Assembly: GCF_003390375.1 (NCBI RefSeq)
Contig: NZ_QUOT01000001.1
Span: 3,038,001 to 3,102,000 of the forward strand
Length of the DNA stretch: 64,000 nt
DNA from: Thalassotalea euphylliae
GTDB lineage: Bacteria; Pseudomonadota; Gammaproteobacteria; Enterobacterales; Alteromonadaceae
Direction: 5' to 3'
Shown piece by piece: positions 17,308 to 25,981 of the stretch (position 1 is its first letter; every line of letters begins with the position of its first letter). Made by a program: the position numbers and the translations under genes. The notes beneath the pieces were generated by a model. The model was not told the DNA's origin, made no database searches, and saw only the letters and a list, made by a program, of their open reading frames with translations.

Positions 17308-17889
17308 TCAAGTTAAGCTAAAGCGTTCTATGGCTTGGTAGCAAACACCGTTTGGAGTGGAATCTGAGCGATACAAGCTAAAACTGGTTATGTTTAGTGT
17401 GAGGGGAGACGAAAGTGTTAAGCCTATCTCGCAGGGTAAAAAGCTTACTTTTCGGCTCAGCGTAATATGTGGTGTAAAAGCTCGTTCAACGAGTTTTACA
17501 TCGTTATTTTCTGCCGTTTTAGTTAATGCTTGTTCAAGATATTGCAGCCATTGTGGTGTATGGGCAAGGCCAACATAAAGCACCTTAGCATTGGGAAAAA
17601 CTGCCAGATGATCCGCAATGAGCTGGAATGATGGCTGTGTTTCATTTGCAACGATATTGGCTATATGTCTTGCCGCTTTATTTATTGCTGAGAGCTGTGC
17701 CTGTGATGCTTGACCGATAAAAGTAAGCGTTAAATGCAGGTTTTCAGGTTTGGTTAGACGAGGTACTTTGTATTGTTTGGCTGATGCTGTTACTGATTTT
17801 GCCAAAGTTGGCATGAGGCTGTGTTGAATTGCCACTAACGCTTGGCGATCAGCTGAGCAAAGGTCGAGTGCATAAAAATAACGAGCCAC
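17308..17889 (-). CDS. thpR: RNA 2',3'-cyclic phosphodiesterase (LigT/ThpR family)
   Basis: 193 residues. Both HxTx catalytic motifs of the 2H phosphoesterase family are present: HLTLTFIGQ near residue 58 and HITLSRKV near residue 148. The N-terminal ARYFYALDL strand also fits. Family members hydrolyse RNA 2',3'-cyclic phosphates. It is a single gene on the minus strand downstream of the choice-of-anchor I gene, with about 120 bp between. Confidence 0.93.
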   Translation of the reverse strand: MARYFYALDLCSADRQALVAIQHSLMPTLAKSVTASAKQYKVPRLTKPENLHLTLTFIGQASQAQLSAINKAARHIANIVANETQPSFQLIADHLAVFPNAKVLYVGLAHTPQWLQYLEQALTKTAENNDVKLVERAFTPHITLSRKVSFLPCEIGLTLSSPLTLNITSFSLYRSDSTPNGVCYQAIERFSLT

Positions 17890-18008
17890 AGGAGAGCTTA
17901 TACCTTAAAGGTACCACCAAGTTTATAATCCATTCACTTGATGTTAGCCGACTTTGTGGCTCGAAAGTATTTATAGACAGAAAGTAATCGTAACTTACTC
18001 AGCAGGTA

Positions 18009-19808
18009 TTACTGTTCGGTAATCTCCCATACACTGACGGAACCAGAAATTTCATGACCAACAATAAGCTTTGCCGGCGCACTATCGGTTGCTGGGATAA
18101 ATGCCATCCCCTCTGGCGCAAGATCACCAGTAATATCGGCACCTTCTACGACACCTCGATTGTTAAAGTAATCAACAAAAGTCACATTAAATGGGTTGGT
18201 AACATCGTAAATCATAACGCCGCCCATGCGTTCTAAGCCGATAAATGCAAAGGTACGCTCACCCACTTTACCAACGGCTAATGCTTCCGGCTCAGGGCCT
18301 TTTGCATCAGAGCGCGTGTCACCTTCGTTTTCATCTTCTTCATTGTTAAAGGCTGAACCATAAATAGCGGCAGTAATGCGCTCCATGTCGTCACCCGAGT
18401 CGAATACTAAATTACCTTGTGCATCCCAAATTGAAAATGAACGAGCGCCATAGGTAAATAACTGCTCAAAGTCACCATCATTGTCGGTATCTCCGCGCTC
18501 GATACTGACTTTTAAACGTCCTAAATCGTTATCATCATTATTGATGTCAGCAAATGCGTTGGCATCCAAGCTTAAGTCTTCAGCGCGTGATTCATCGGTA
18601 TAGCTTAAACAGCCATCATCCTCGTCGTAATCTAGGCCACCTGCGGCACTGCAAGCAGCTTCGTCGGCAACATCAAAGAAGTATTCACGGCCATCACCTT
18701 CATTAGCGGTAACGACAAATGTTGCGCCGTTCCACTCGAAAGTGGCAATAGTGTCTGGTTGGTACATGCCGTATAGATTGTTGTACTGTTTAAAGTTGAC
18801 GCCGCCATCTTTGTCAGAGGCATCAAGCGATAACTGGCTCCAGTCTTTAAATCCTAGGCCGGTAATACCGCTAATTTCCATGGCGTCTAAATCGACAAGG
18901 ACAAGGCCATTGTTTTCTTGCAAGCTAACAAAGGCGGTTTTCGAATCACTGCTCACGGCAACGTATTCTGGCTCTAAATCCATTGCCACTGTGGTGTTAA
19001 TCAGTTGACCATTGATGGTGCGGCCGCTTGGGTTAGGGAACATCATCCCTTGGCTTTCCAGCATGGCTTGCTGGCTATTAAAACCTGTAAATGTTAGTGA
19101 GACTGAAGTGTCGCTAACCACGCCATCAGCAATATTGATGATTGAAATTGAACCTTCAGGATCTGTGGTGTAATCGCCACTTGGTTCACCTTCATTGGCG
19201 ACAACGACTTTGCTGCCATCGGGGGTAAAAGTCACCATATCAGGTAATACACCGACTTCGACATTTTTAATAAAGTTGTGTGCAGCGCCGCTAATATCGT
19301 AAAACGCAATGTAACCATTTTTGTCTACTTCGTCTGCTGCCATGGCAACAGCGAGCAGGTTTAATGATTGTGAAATGCTGATGCTGTTGGCATCACCTGG
19401 GGTATTTTCTGATAACGACAATGTCGTGACGATGGTTAAATTGGTATTGTTGATAACACCTTCGGCATCAGCTGTTAATGCAGCTGGATCAGCATCATTT
19501 AAATCGAGGAGTTCAACAGTTGCGGTATCGCTAGAGCTATTAATGGCGTAAATCATGCCGCTTGCCTGATGATATTGAACGATTTCAGCAGCTCCCTCTG
19601 GTGATTCAGCGTTAAGGACACCACGAGCGACTAGCTTTGTGCTTATGCGTGTTGGCGCATCTATGCCATTTGTACCATCTTGACCTGAAGGGCCTTGTGG
19701 ACCGTTTGCGCCTGTTGCACCATCGTCACCGTCACAGCCAGTTAGTGCTAATAATAGTGCTGCGCTAAGTAGCGAAGCTTTTAGATTAAGTTTCTGTTTA
19801 TTATGCAT
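18009..19808 (-). CDS. Secreted choice-of-anchor I family protein with short collagen-like segment
   Basis: 599 residues from ATG 19808 (GGA upstream); the longer frame's 22 extra residues precede a normal lipoprotein signal and are not convincing. The signal ends in LALTGC, so it is a likely lipoprotein. A short Gly-X-Y run (GATGANGPQGPSGQDGTNG) follows, then a beta-propeller-like body starting at SPEGAAEIVQYH, with acidic DxDxDG-type calcium-like motifs (DNDGDF). This matches choice-of-anchor I proteins, often annotated loosely as alkaline phosphatase- or phytase-like. Its promoter carries an 11-bp repeat array resembling PhoB boxes, so a role in phosphate scavenging is likely. The catalytic activity is not proven. 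Confidence 0.8.
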   Translation of the reverse strand: MHNKQKLNLKASLLSAALLLALTGCDGDDGATGANGPQGPSGQDGTNGIDAPTRISTKLVARGVLNAESPEGAAEIVQYHQASGMIYAINSSSDTATVELLDLNDADPAALTADAEGVINNTNLTIVTTLSLSENTPGDANSISISQSLNLLAVAMAADEVDKNGYIAFYDISGAAHNFIKNVEVGVLPDMVTFTPDGSKVVVANEGEPSGDYTTDPEGSISIINIADGVVSDTSVSLTFTGFNSQQAMLESQGMMFPNPSGRTINGQLINTTVAMDLEPEYVAVSSDSKTAFVSLQENNGLVLVDLDAMEISGITGLGFKDWSQLSLDASDKDGGVNFKQYNNLYGMYQPDTIATFEWNGATFVVTANEGDGREYFFDVADEAACSAAGGLDYDEDDGCLSYTDESRAEDLSLDANAFADINNDDNDLGRLKVSIERGDTDNDGDFEQLFTYGARSFSIWDAQGNLVFDSGDDMERITAAIYGSAFNNEEDENEGDTRSDAKGPEPEALAVGKVGERTFAFIGLERMGGVMIYDVTNPFNVTFVDYFNNRGVVEGADITGDLAPEGMAFIPATDSAPAKLIVGHEISGSVSVWEITEQ

Positions 19809-19890
19809 TATCAGATTTCCGTATTGTTTTGTAGGTATTGTTTTTGCAATTAAAAGGAGCTGCTTAAATTTCAAGCCAATACGCTAGAGT

Positions 19891-20000
19891 GCCAATCTGA
19901 CAAATTTGTGACCATGCGGTGACATTGTCGTGACTATGCTGTTACGGTCGCATGACTAGGCTATTACCGAGCTATGACAAAGCTATGAATGAGCTGTGAC
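19891..20000 (-). promoter_or_regulatory. Array of ten 11-bp direct repeats: probable multiple PhoB boxes
   Basis: Ten consecutive 11-bp units fill exactly 110 bp with no slippage. On the minus strand the units read like TGTCACAGCTC and TGTCATAGCTC: the GTCA core is perfect in seven, GTAA occurs in two and TTCA in one. PhoB boxes are 11-bp direct repeats of CTGTCATAWAW type read by PhoB dimers, so this is like five boxes end to end. It lies 83-192 bp upstream of the start of the choice-of-anchor I gene. Weaker extra units may continue past 20000. Confidence 0.75.
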
Positions 20001-20156
20001 ACTGGTATTAGTAAGCGATGAGTGAACGACGAAAGTGTGGTGAGCAATCCGTGCTTTAGATGTGATCTACTATTCTAAGAATAGCCAATTAAGAGGATCA
20101 GCCTGTTGTTAGCCGCAGTAGTAGTAGGTGGAGTCTAACAGGCAGAGAGCTAAGAG

Positions 20157-20180
20157 AAGCGCTTTATGGTTAAAGCGCTT
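20157..20180. terminator. Terminator after the hybrid histidine kinase
   Basis: A 10-bp stem AAGCGCTTTA/TAAAGCGCTT with a 4-base loop lies 12 bp beyond the kinase stop. The T tract is short on both sides. Confidence 0.65.
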
Positions 20181-20191
20181 TTAGTCAGGGA

Positions 20192-23100
20192 TTAGTCTTT
20201 AAGAACAGCAGTGTTTAACGAGCCAATGGTTTGTTCTATAGCAGGTAAATACTGCTCTGCCTGTTCAAAGTCATATTCATTTAAGGCATTGGAAAGGCTA
20301 GCATCTACATCGGGTGCTAAATGACTATTCAATTGTTTACGCATTGCGCGCCATGTTTCTTGTGCTTCGGCGTCAAAGTCGGCAATTTCACTGCATAACT
20401 GAGTATGCAGTTTTGCTAATGCTTCGCTGTCTAATTCAGTGGTTAATTGGCTATCTTCTTGTCGTAATTCATTGGGTAATTCAACTGAACTGATGGCGCC
20501 AACAATCGCTATCAACTGTTGGTGTAATTCTTCGATGAGTTGTGTGGCGTTTTGCTCGTTTGCTAATGCTTGTTCGAGCCTAGCGACATTCGCTGAAAAC
20601 TCCTCAGCCCCTATGCTCGCAGCTACACCTTTTAGCGTATGAGCCATACGGATTGCTTGCTCGTTATCACCTTGTTCGATTACGTCACTAATCGCGACCA
20701 AAGACTGGCCGTGGTTGTGGACAAATTTATCCAGCAAACTCAAGTATAAAGGTACATTGCCGGCGATACGCGCAAGTGCAGTGTGTGTATCTAGCAATGG
20801 AATTACTGGCAAATTATGCTGTGTGTTTGTTGCTATTTCATCAATTTGAATAGCAGGCTTACCAAGGTGCTGTTTGGGGCTGATCCATTCAGTCAGCGTG
20901 TTAAACACCTCATTCGGTGAAATCGGTTTTGTCAGATGGTCGTTCATACCTGCTTGCAAGCAGCGTTCGCGATCACCTGCCATGGCATTAGCGGTCATGG
21001 CGATTATTGGGAGCTCATCTACGCTGATTTTTTCGCGTATTTCGGCTGTTGCCTGATAACCATCCATCACGGGCATTTGAATGTCCATTAACACTGCGTC
21101 GAAGCGTGTTTCAGCTTCTGCATTCGCGTAATTGTTAAATACTTTGGTAACGGCTTGCTGACCATCTTCAGCGATATCAACATTGAAATGAGCCATTTCG
21201 AGTAGCTCAACAGCAATTTGTTGGTTAATTTCGTTGTCTTCAACCAGCAGGATATTGGCGCCTTGAATGGCTTCTGTCGAGCTCACATCTAGCTTGGCGG
21301 TATTTTTTCGACGGGTCACTTTATCACTTCGCCCTAGCGCTTTTAAATTTGCATCAAGTAGTGTTGAGGCGGTAATTGGCTTGGTTAGATAGGCGCTGAT
21401 AGGCAAACCTTTTGATGCAGCGATCATATCGTCGCGGTCATAAGCGGTGAGCAAAATAAATTTTGGTGGTGTAGGCAGGCCAAGCGCCAAAATTTCTTTG
21501 ATCAATGTCGACCCATTTTTGTGAGGCATGCGCCAATCGGTCAGTACAATGTCAAACGTACTTTGCTTAGCCTGTGCATTTTCAATTTGCTGTAGTGCAT
21601 GATCGGCTGACTCAGCAATAACACTGGTAAAGCCAATACTTTGGGCAATCGTGTGTAAAATCTCACGAGCCGCAACACTGTCATCGACGATCAATATTTT
21701 GATGTCGGCTGCATCGGCAATTGCCAGTTGCGGATTGCTAATTGCTTGGCCAGCTTTTCCTAAGCGAGCGGTGAAGCTAAAGGTACTGCCTTTTTGGTAT
21801 TCACTTTCTACCCATATTTTACCACCCATCATCTCAGTGAGCGTTTTACAGATCGTCAGCCCTAGCCCTGTACCACCATATTTACGCGTCGTAGAGGCAT
21901 CGGCTTGGCTAAATGACTTAAATAGGTTTTGCATATGTGCTTCGGTCAAACCTATGCCTGTATCACTGACAGAGAATTGCAAGGTGAGCTCTTGATCAGC
22001 TTCTTCAATCGCCTCAACCTTGATGATGATCTCACCGTGATCGGTAAACTTGACCGCGTTAGTCGCTAAATTAACCAGAATTTGTCCGAGCCTTAGTGAA
22101 TCGCCAACTAAACAGGTCGGTAAATTAGCTGGTAGATCAATCAGTAATTCAATACCTTTTTGTTGGCTTTTCAGCGCAATAACTTCAACGACATGATCAA
22201 GGGTTTCAGTTAAATTAAACGGCACATGTTCTAGCGTTAGCTTGCCTGCTTCAATTTTAGAAAAATCGAGAATATCGTTAATAATGCCAAGCAAAGCGTC
22301 GGCTGAACTGTGAATTTTGTTGAGGTAGTCTTGCTGTTTATCGGTTAACTGGGTTTGCAGCGTTAAATAGCTCATGCCAATAATCGCGTTCATTGGCGTG
22401 CGAATTTCATGACTCATATTTGCCAAGAAGTCACTTTTCGCTTTGGTTGCTTCAACCGCCGAGTTTTTCGCTTGCTCAAGCGCGCGTTGCGCTTCTTTGC
22501 GTACCGTAATATCTCGCACAGCGCCCGTATAGAAATGGTCGTCGTCAAAGGTAAAATCACTAACAGAAATACCAATGTCAAAAATTGAACCGTCTGAGCG
22601 AATGCCTTTTTGCTCAACAATATGACCATTGGCCATTGCCGAGCGTTCAATTTGGTTAAATGGTTTTTCCATCAACAGCTTCAGCGGCTGACCGATCATT
22701 TGTTCTTTGCTATAACCAAACATTTGCTCTGCGGAAGGCCCAAAACTGTCAATAATGCCTTGGTCATCAACGATGATAATAGCGTCAGAGGAATTGCTGA
22801 TAATCGTGCGGGTTCGGTCAATACTACTTTGCAGCTCGCGAGTTCGCTCAGCAACAATACATTCAAGCTCCGTGTGTGAGCGCGTTAGCGCCTGTGTTGC
22901 GCGTGTTCCGAGTTTTAAAGTGAACAAAGTACAGCCAAATATCAGGGCTAAAGCAACGCAGATGATGCCGAGAATGGTGTACCTGAAAACCACTAATATT
23001 TCGACCGTCTCGTCAAAATCTACTTCTGCAGCAATGCCAATGTTGAGCTTGTCGTCCCACAGCCATGAGCCAACCACTTTCACCCCTAAAAATCCGTTAT

Positions 23101-25609
23101 AACCCTCAAGGTTGGTATTGGTAAAACCTCGCGTAGCGCTATCAGCCATCGCTGTTAATGGCCAATTTGCTTGTTCTTCTGGCGTAAAGGAGTGTTTGAG
23201 TAAGTTTTTGCCTGGATTGCTCAGGCGCATGTTCAAAATAGCTGATTGATCGGCAGCAACTAAGCCAAGTGTTTTTAATTGATTTTCAAAGCGAATTTGT
23301 GACAGTAATTGCCCTTGGCTATTAAAGGCGTAGCTTTGGCCGCTTTTACCAACAAAACCGGTAGAGAAAATACGTGAAAATTGCCCATCTGGAGCGCTAG
23401 TGACCGCTAATATTGCAATAATATGAGCATCATTATCATAAATTGGTACTGCAAAGATGAGCTGAGTTTGTTCGCTCGTCGCTAAATCAAGTGCTGGATT
23501 ATTGCTTGCCAGTGAAGTGATAGGCGGGATAAATTTGCTGTCTCCAGCGAGCACACTATTGAACAGCTGCCGATGGGCGCGGCTAGCTAGGTTTTGAATG
23601 CCAATTTGCGCTTCCTCGCTACTGGCAAGGTTTATCATGTCGGGTGAAATAACAAAGTAGCCTTGCTGTGCCATGTTAGGCAAGCGTTCATTAATAAATT
23701 GACCAAGTGCTTGTTGTGCTTGGGCATTGTTGAGTGCCGTGGCTTCACGACGCACCAGCAATAACTGCTCAACAGTGTTAATTAATTCTGGCTCTTTAAC
23801 TAATTCATTTAATGTTGAAAACTCACCATCTACCCAGTTGGTTAAGCGATTGTGCGTTGAGCTCATGATGTTTGTCATGTTGTAGCTCAACACTTGATTA
23901 ATCTTATTTTCTGCGTTGTTAATAATGACGAAAGCTAGAGACACTAAAATAATCGCTAGGCCAACAAGCCCAATTAACAACGTGTGTTGAAAACGTTTTG
24001 AGCCAAACCGCTCGGCAAGCTTTTCTTCGTTGTTGGTTGAGAGCACCATACTGATGCCAAGTCCAAATAAAATCAGCACAAGCACAAGGCCAGCGGCTAG
24101 ATAGTAAATTTCCGTCTGCGAACTTTGGGTAAGCTTTTGAATTTTAGTAACATCGCTGGCATCAAGTAAGTCTTTATTGGCACTGACTAGGCTGTCAACG
24201 TTGATGGTTTCCAGTCCTTTATTGATGATATTCAGCAGCTCTGGCTTCTGCTTGGCAATAAAAAAGTGTAGTGATTCAGGTGGAATCACATGCTCGTCAA
24301 TCATCACTAACGAGGTTAGCTTAGCGCTTTTAATACGACTTTTAACAACGACCTCAGCATCTAACAAGGCATCAGCTTGTCCGTTAATCACGGCATTAAT
24401 TGAATCGTCAATACTTTCTGTTTCGAGTACGGTAACGGCTGGAAAGCGCGCTTTTAGTTGCTCAATGGATGTGTAACCTTTGGGGATGGCAACGGTACTA
24501 TTATGGATGTCTTCAAGGGTACGCAGGTGTTTATTTGCTTTTAAAACAAACAGCTTTTCCTGCATTTGATAATATGGCTGCGAAAATAAGCCAAACTTAG
24601 CACGAGATTCAGTGACATAAATGTCAGGTAATAGGTCAATGTTGCCTTTTTGAACTTGTTCAAGCAGCTCATTCCACTGACCTGATACAATTTCAAACTT
24701 TAAGCCTGTGCGTTTTGAAATTTGGGTCAGTAAGCCGCCAGCAACGCCACCAATTTCGCCATTAGCTCGTTCAAAAATAATCGGCGGCCAATGCTCCACA
24801 CCAACCGTTATAGTGTTGCTTTCAAGCCATGCTTGCTCTGTTGATGAAAGCTCAATTGGCCCAGGTGTATGAATGATTTTAGGTAAAGGGCGGTGATGGG
24901 CATGACTTTTCAAACTCGACAATAATGCTGATGTTGCACTGATATAGCGCTCTTTACTGTTTAAGTAAACATCGTCACTAAGTAGCTTCATTGCTTGGTC
25001 GCGCTGCCCTTGCTGGCTTAGTTTGATGGCAATGGTTTCGGTTGCTAATAGACGCTTATTGGCTATGTCAATCTGGTTGATAAAATCAGCATTTGCATTA
25101 TTTCGATTGGTTGCAAGTGCTTCAAGCAATGCATTGAGCTTTGGTTCATGCGCTTGGTAACGTTCCAACCATTTGGGTTCACCCGTGAAAATATAGGTCA
25201 ATACCGAGGCAGTCAGCACCTCATCTAAATATTTTAATTCTTCGGTAAGTTTGCGAATTTGGTGGGCATCTAAGTTACTGCTAGTTGCTGTTTGCTCCGG
25301 AATTGCATGCTCTATAAAAGCTTGCTCTGCATGTGCTGTATTGTTCATGCTAAACACTACAAAATTTAGTATGAAGCAAGTGATTAGCAAAGCATTAGAT
25401 GCAAGACGTTGCACTTTGAAGCTGTTTTTCTTACCTAGTCCCCAATTCATTCTCGTCTGCTTATTGGCAAAATCTGACAACAAAAAGCTTTGATTATCCA
25501 AGCCCCCAATGCGAGCGAAGCTAGCTTGCTTGGCGTTAATAGGCCGAACAACTAGTGATAGAAGATAGCAAAAGCCAGTAAATAATATGGCTGTAAAGCT
25601 ATAAAGCAT
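20192..25609 (-). CDS. Very large hybrid sensor histidine kinase (SBP sensor, Cache, PAS, HisKA, HATPase, two REC, Hpt)
   Basis: 1805 residues from ATG 25609 (GGAAG 9 bp upstream); ATG 25450 would start directly at a signal-like segment and is an alternative. Order: N-terminal hydrophobic segments, a helical region (100-240), a family 3 solute-binding domain (about 265-475, VGVEHWPPIIFE), TM near 500-520, TM near 541-563, a large extracytoplasmic Cache-like region to about 860, TM near 866-899, PAS (936-1016), HisKA with His1067 in MSHEIRTPMN, HATPase (VSDTGIGL, YGGTGLGL), receiver 1 with Asp1358 (LTDWRMP), receiver 2 with Asp1509 (LMDIQMPVMDG), and Hpt with His1657 (AHTLKG). All phosphorelay residues are present, so the BvgS-style relay looks functional. 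No response regulator is adjacent. Confidence 0.93.
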   Translation of the reverse strand: MLYSFTAILFTGFCYLLSLVVRPINAKQASFARIGGLDNQSFLLSDFANKQTRMNWGLGKKNSFKVQRLASNALLITCFILNFVVFSMNNTAHAEQAFIEHAIPEQTATSSNLDAHQIRKLTEELKYLDEVLTASVLTYIFTGEPKWLERYQAHEPKLNALLEALATNRNNANADFINQIDIANKRLLATETIAIKLSQQGQRDQAMKLLSDDVYLNSKERYISATSALLSSLKSHAHHRPLPKIIHTPGPIELSSTEQAWLESNTITVGVEHWPPIIFERANGEIGGVAGGLLTQISKRTGLKFEIVSGQWNELLEQVQKGNIDLLPDIYVTESRAKFGLFSQPYYQMQEKLFVLKANKHLRTLEDIHNSTVAIPKGYTSIEQLKARFPAVTVLETESIDDSINAVINGQADALLDAEVVVKSRIKSAKLTSLVMIDEHVIPPESLHFFIAKQKPELLNIINKGLETINVDSLVSANKDLLDASDVTKIQKLTQSSQTEIYYLAAGLVLVLILFGLGISMVLSTNNEEKLAERFGSKRFQHTLLIGLVGLAIILVSLAFVIINNAENKINQVLSYNMTNIMSSTHNRLTNWVDGEFSTLNELVKEPELINTVEQLLLVRREATALNNAQAQQALGQFINERLPNMAQQGYFVISPDMINLASSEEAQIGIQNLASRAHRQLFNSVLAGDSKFIPPITSLASNNPALDLATSEQTQLIFAVPIYDNDAHIIAILAVTSAPDGQFSRIFSTGFVGKSGQSYAFNSQGQLLSQIRFENQLKTLGLVAADQSAILNMRLSNPGKNLLKHSFTPEEQANWPLTAMADSATRGFTNTNLEGYNGFLGVKVVGSWLWDDKLNIGIAAEVDFDETVEILVVFRYTILGIICVALALIFGCTLFTLKLGTRATQALTRSHTELECIVAERTRELQSSIDRTRTIISNSSDAIIIVDDQGIIDSFGPSAEQMFGYSKEQMIGQPLKLLMEKPFNQIERSAMANGHIVEQKGIRSDGSIFDIGISVSDFTFDDDHFYTGAVRDITVRKEAQRALEQAKNSAVEATKAKSDFLANMSHEIRTPMNAIIGMSYLTLQTQLTDKQQDYLNKIHSSADALLGIINDILDFSKIEAGKLTLEHVPFNLTETLDHVVEVIALKSQQKGIELLIDLPANLPTCLVGDSLRLGQILVNLATNAVKFTDHGEIIIKVEAIEEADQELTLQFSVSDTGIGLTEAHMQNLFKSFSQADASTTRKYGGTGLGLTICKTLTEMMGGKIWVESEYQKGSTFSFTARLGKAGQAISNPQLAIADAADIKILIVDDSVAAREILHTIAQSIGFTSVIAESADHALQQIENAQAKQSTFDIVLTDWRMPHKNGSTLIKEILALGLPTPPKFILLTAYDRDDMIAASKGLPISAYLTKPITASTLLDANLKALGRSDKVTRRKNTAKLDVSSTEAIQGANILLVEDNEINQQIAVELLEMAHFNVDIAEDGQQAVTKVFNNYANAEAETRFDAVLMDIQMPVMDGYQATAEIREKISVDELPIIAMTANAMAGDRERCLQAGMNDHLTKPISPNEVFNTLTEWISPKQHLGKPAIQIDEIATNTQHNLPVIPLLDTHTALARIAGNVPLYLSLLDKFVHNHGQSLVAISDVIEQGDNEQAIRMAHTLKGVAASIGAEEFSANVARLEQALANEQNATQLIEELHQQLIAIVGAISSVELPNELRQEDSQLTTELDSEALAKLHTQLCSEIADFDAEAQETWRAMRKQLNSHLAPDVDASLSNALNEYDFEQAEQYLPAIEQTIGSLNTAVLKD

Positions 25610-25981
25610 GGGGTTTCGCTTCCTTAATTTTGGAGAATCGTTACAATATTTGGCACCAATGAGGCGCGCTTTTTCATCGCTAATGTGTATTGCTGTGAGT
25701 AGGATCGCTTAGCTGTAAACTACAGTATATGAACGCAATAAATAAGCCTTTGATTGGATTATAACAGGGCAACCCTTGATGAAAAACGGAGAAGTTGGTC
25801 GTTTTTTGTCATAGATCAATTGCTTGAGTGACAAATGATTACAATGAGTAGGTATTTAGTCACAAAGATCGGCACTAGAGCGTTGTGGTTTTAATCGGTA
25901 AAAATGGCTAAATAGCTATGCCCAAGCAGCTATGCCTAAGTAACGTGTGCCCAGAAAAAATTTAATAAGTAGAGCAAACCC
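25610..25981. other. Divergent intergenic region between the hybrid kinase and hrpB
   Basis: 372 bp presumably containing both promoters. I see only a weak dyad at 25806-25834 (TTGTCA ... TGACAA, 17 bp apart) and no gene. No strong ribosome binding site precedes the hrpB TTG. Confidence 0.4.

Noticed and set aside
25806..25834. TTGTCA...TGACAA dyad between the hybrid kinase and hrpB
   Set aside because: Half-sites are short and 17 bp apart, likely by chance.
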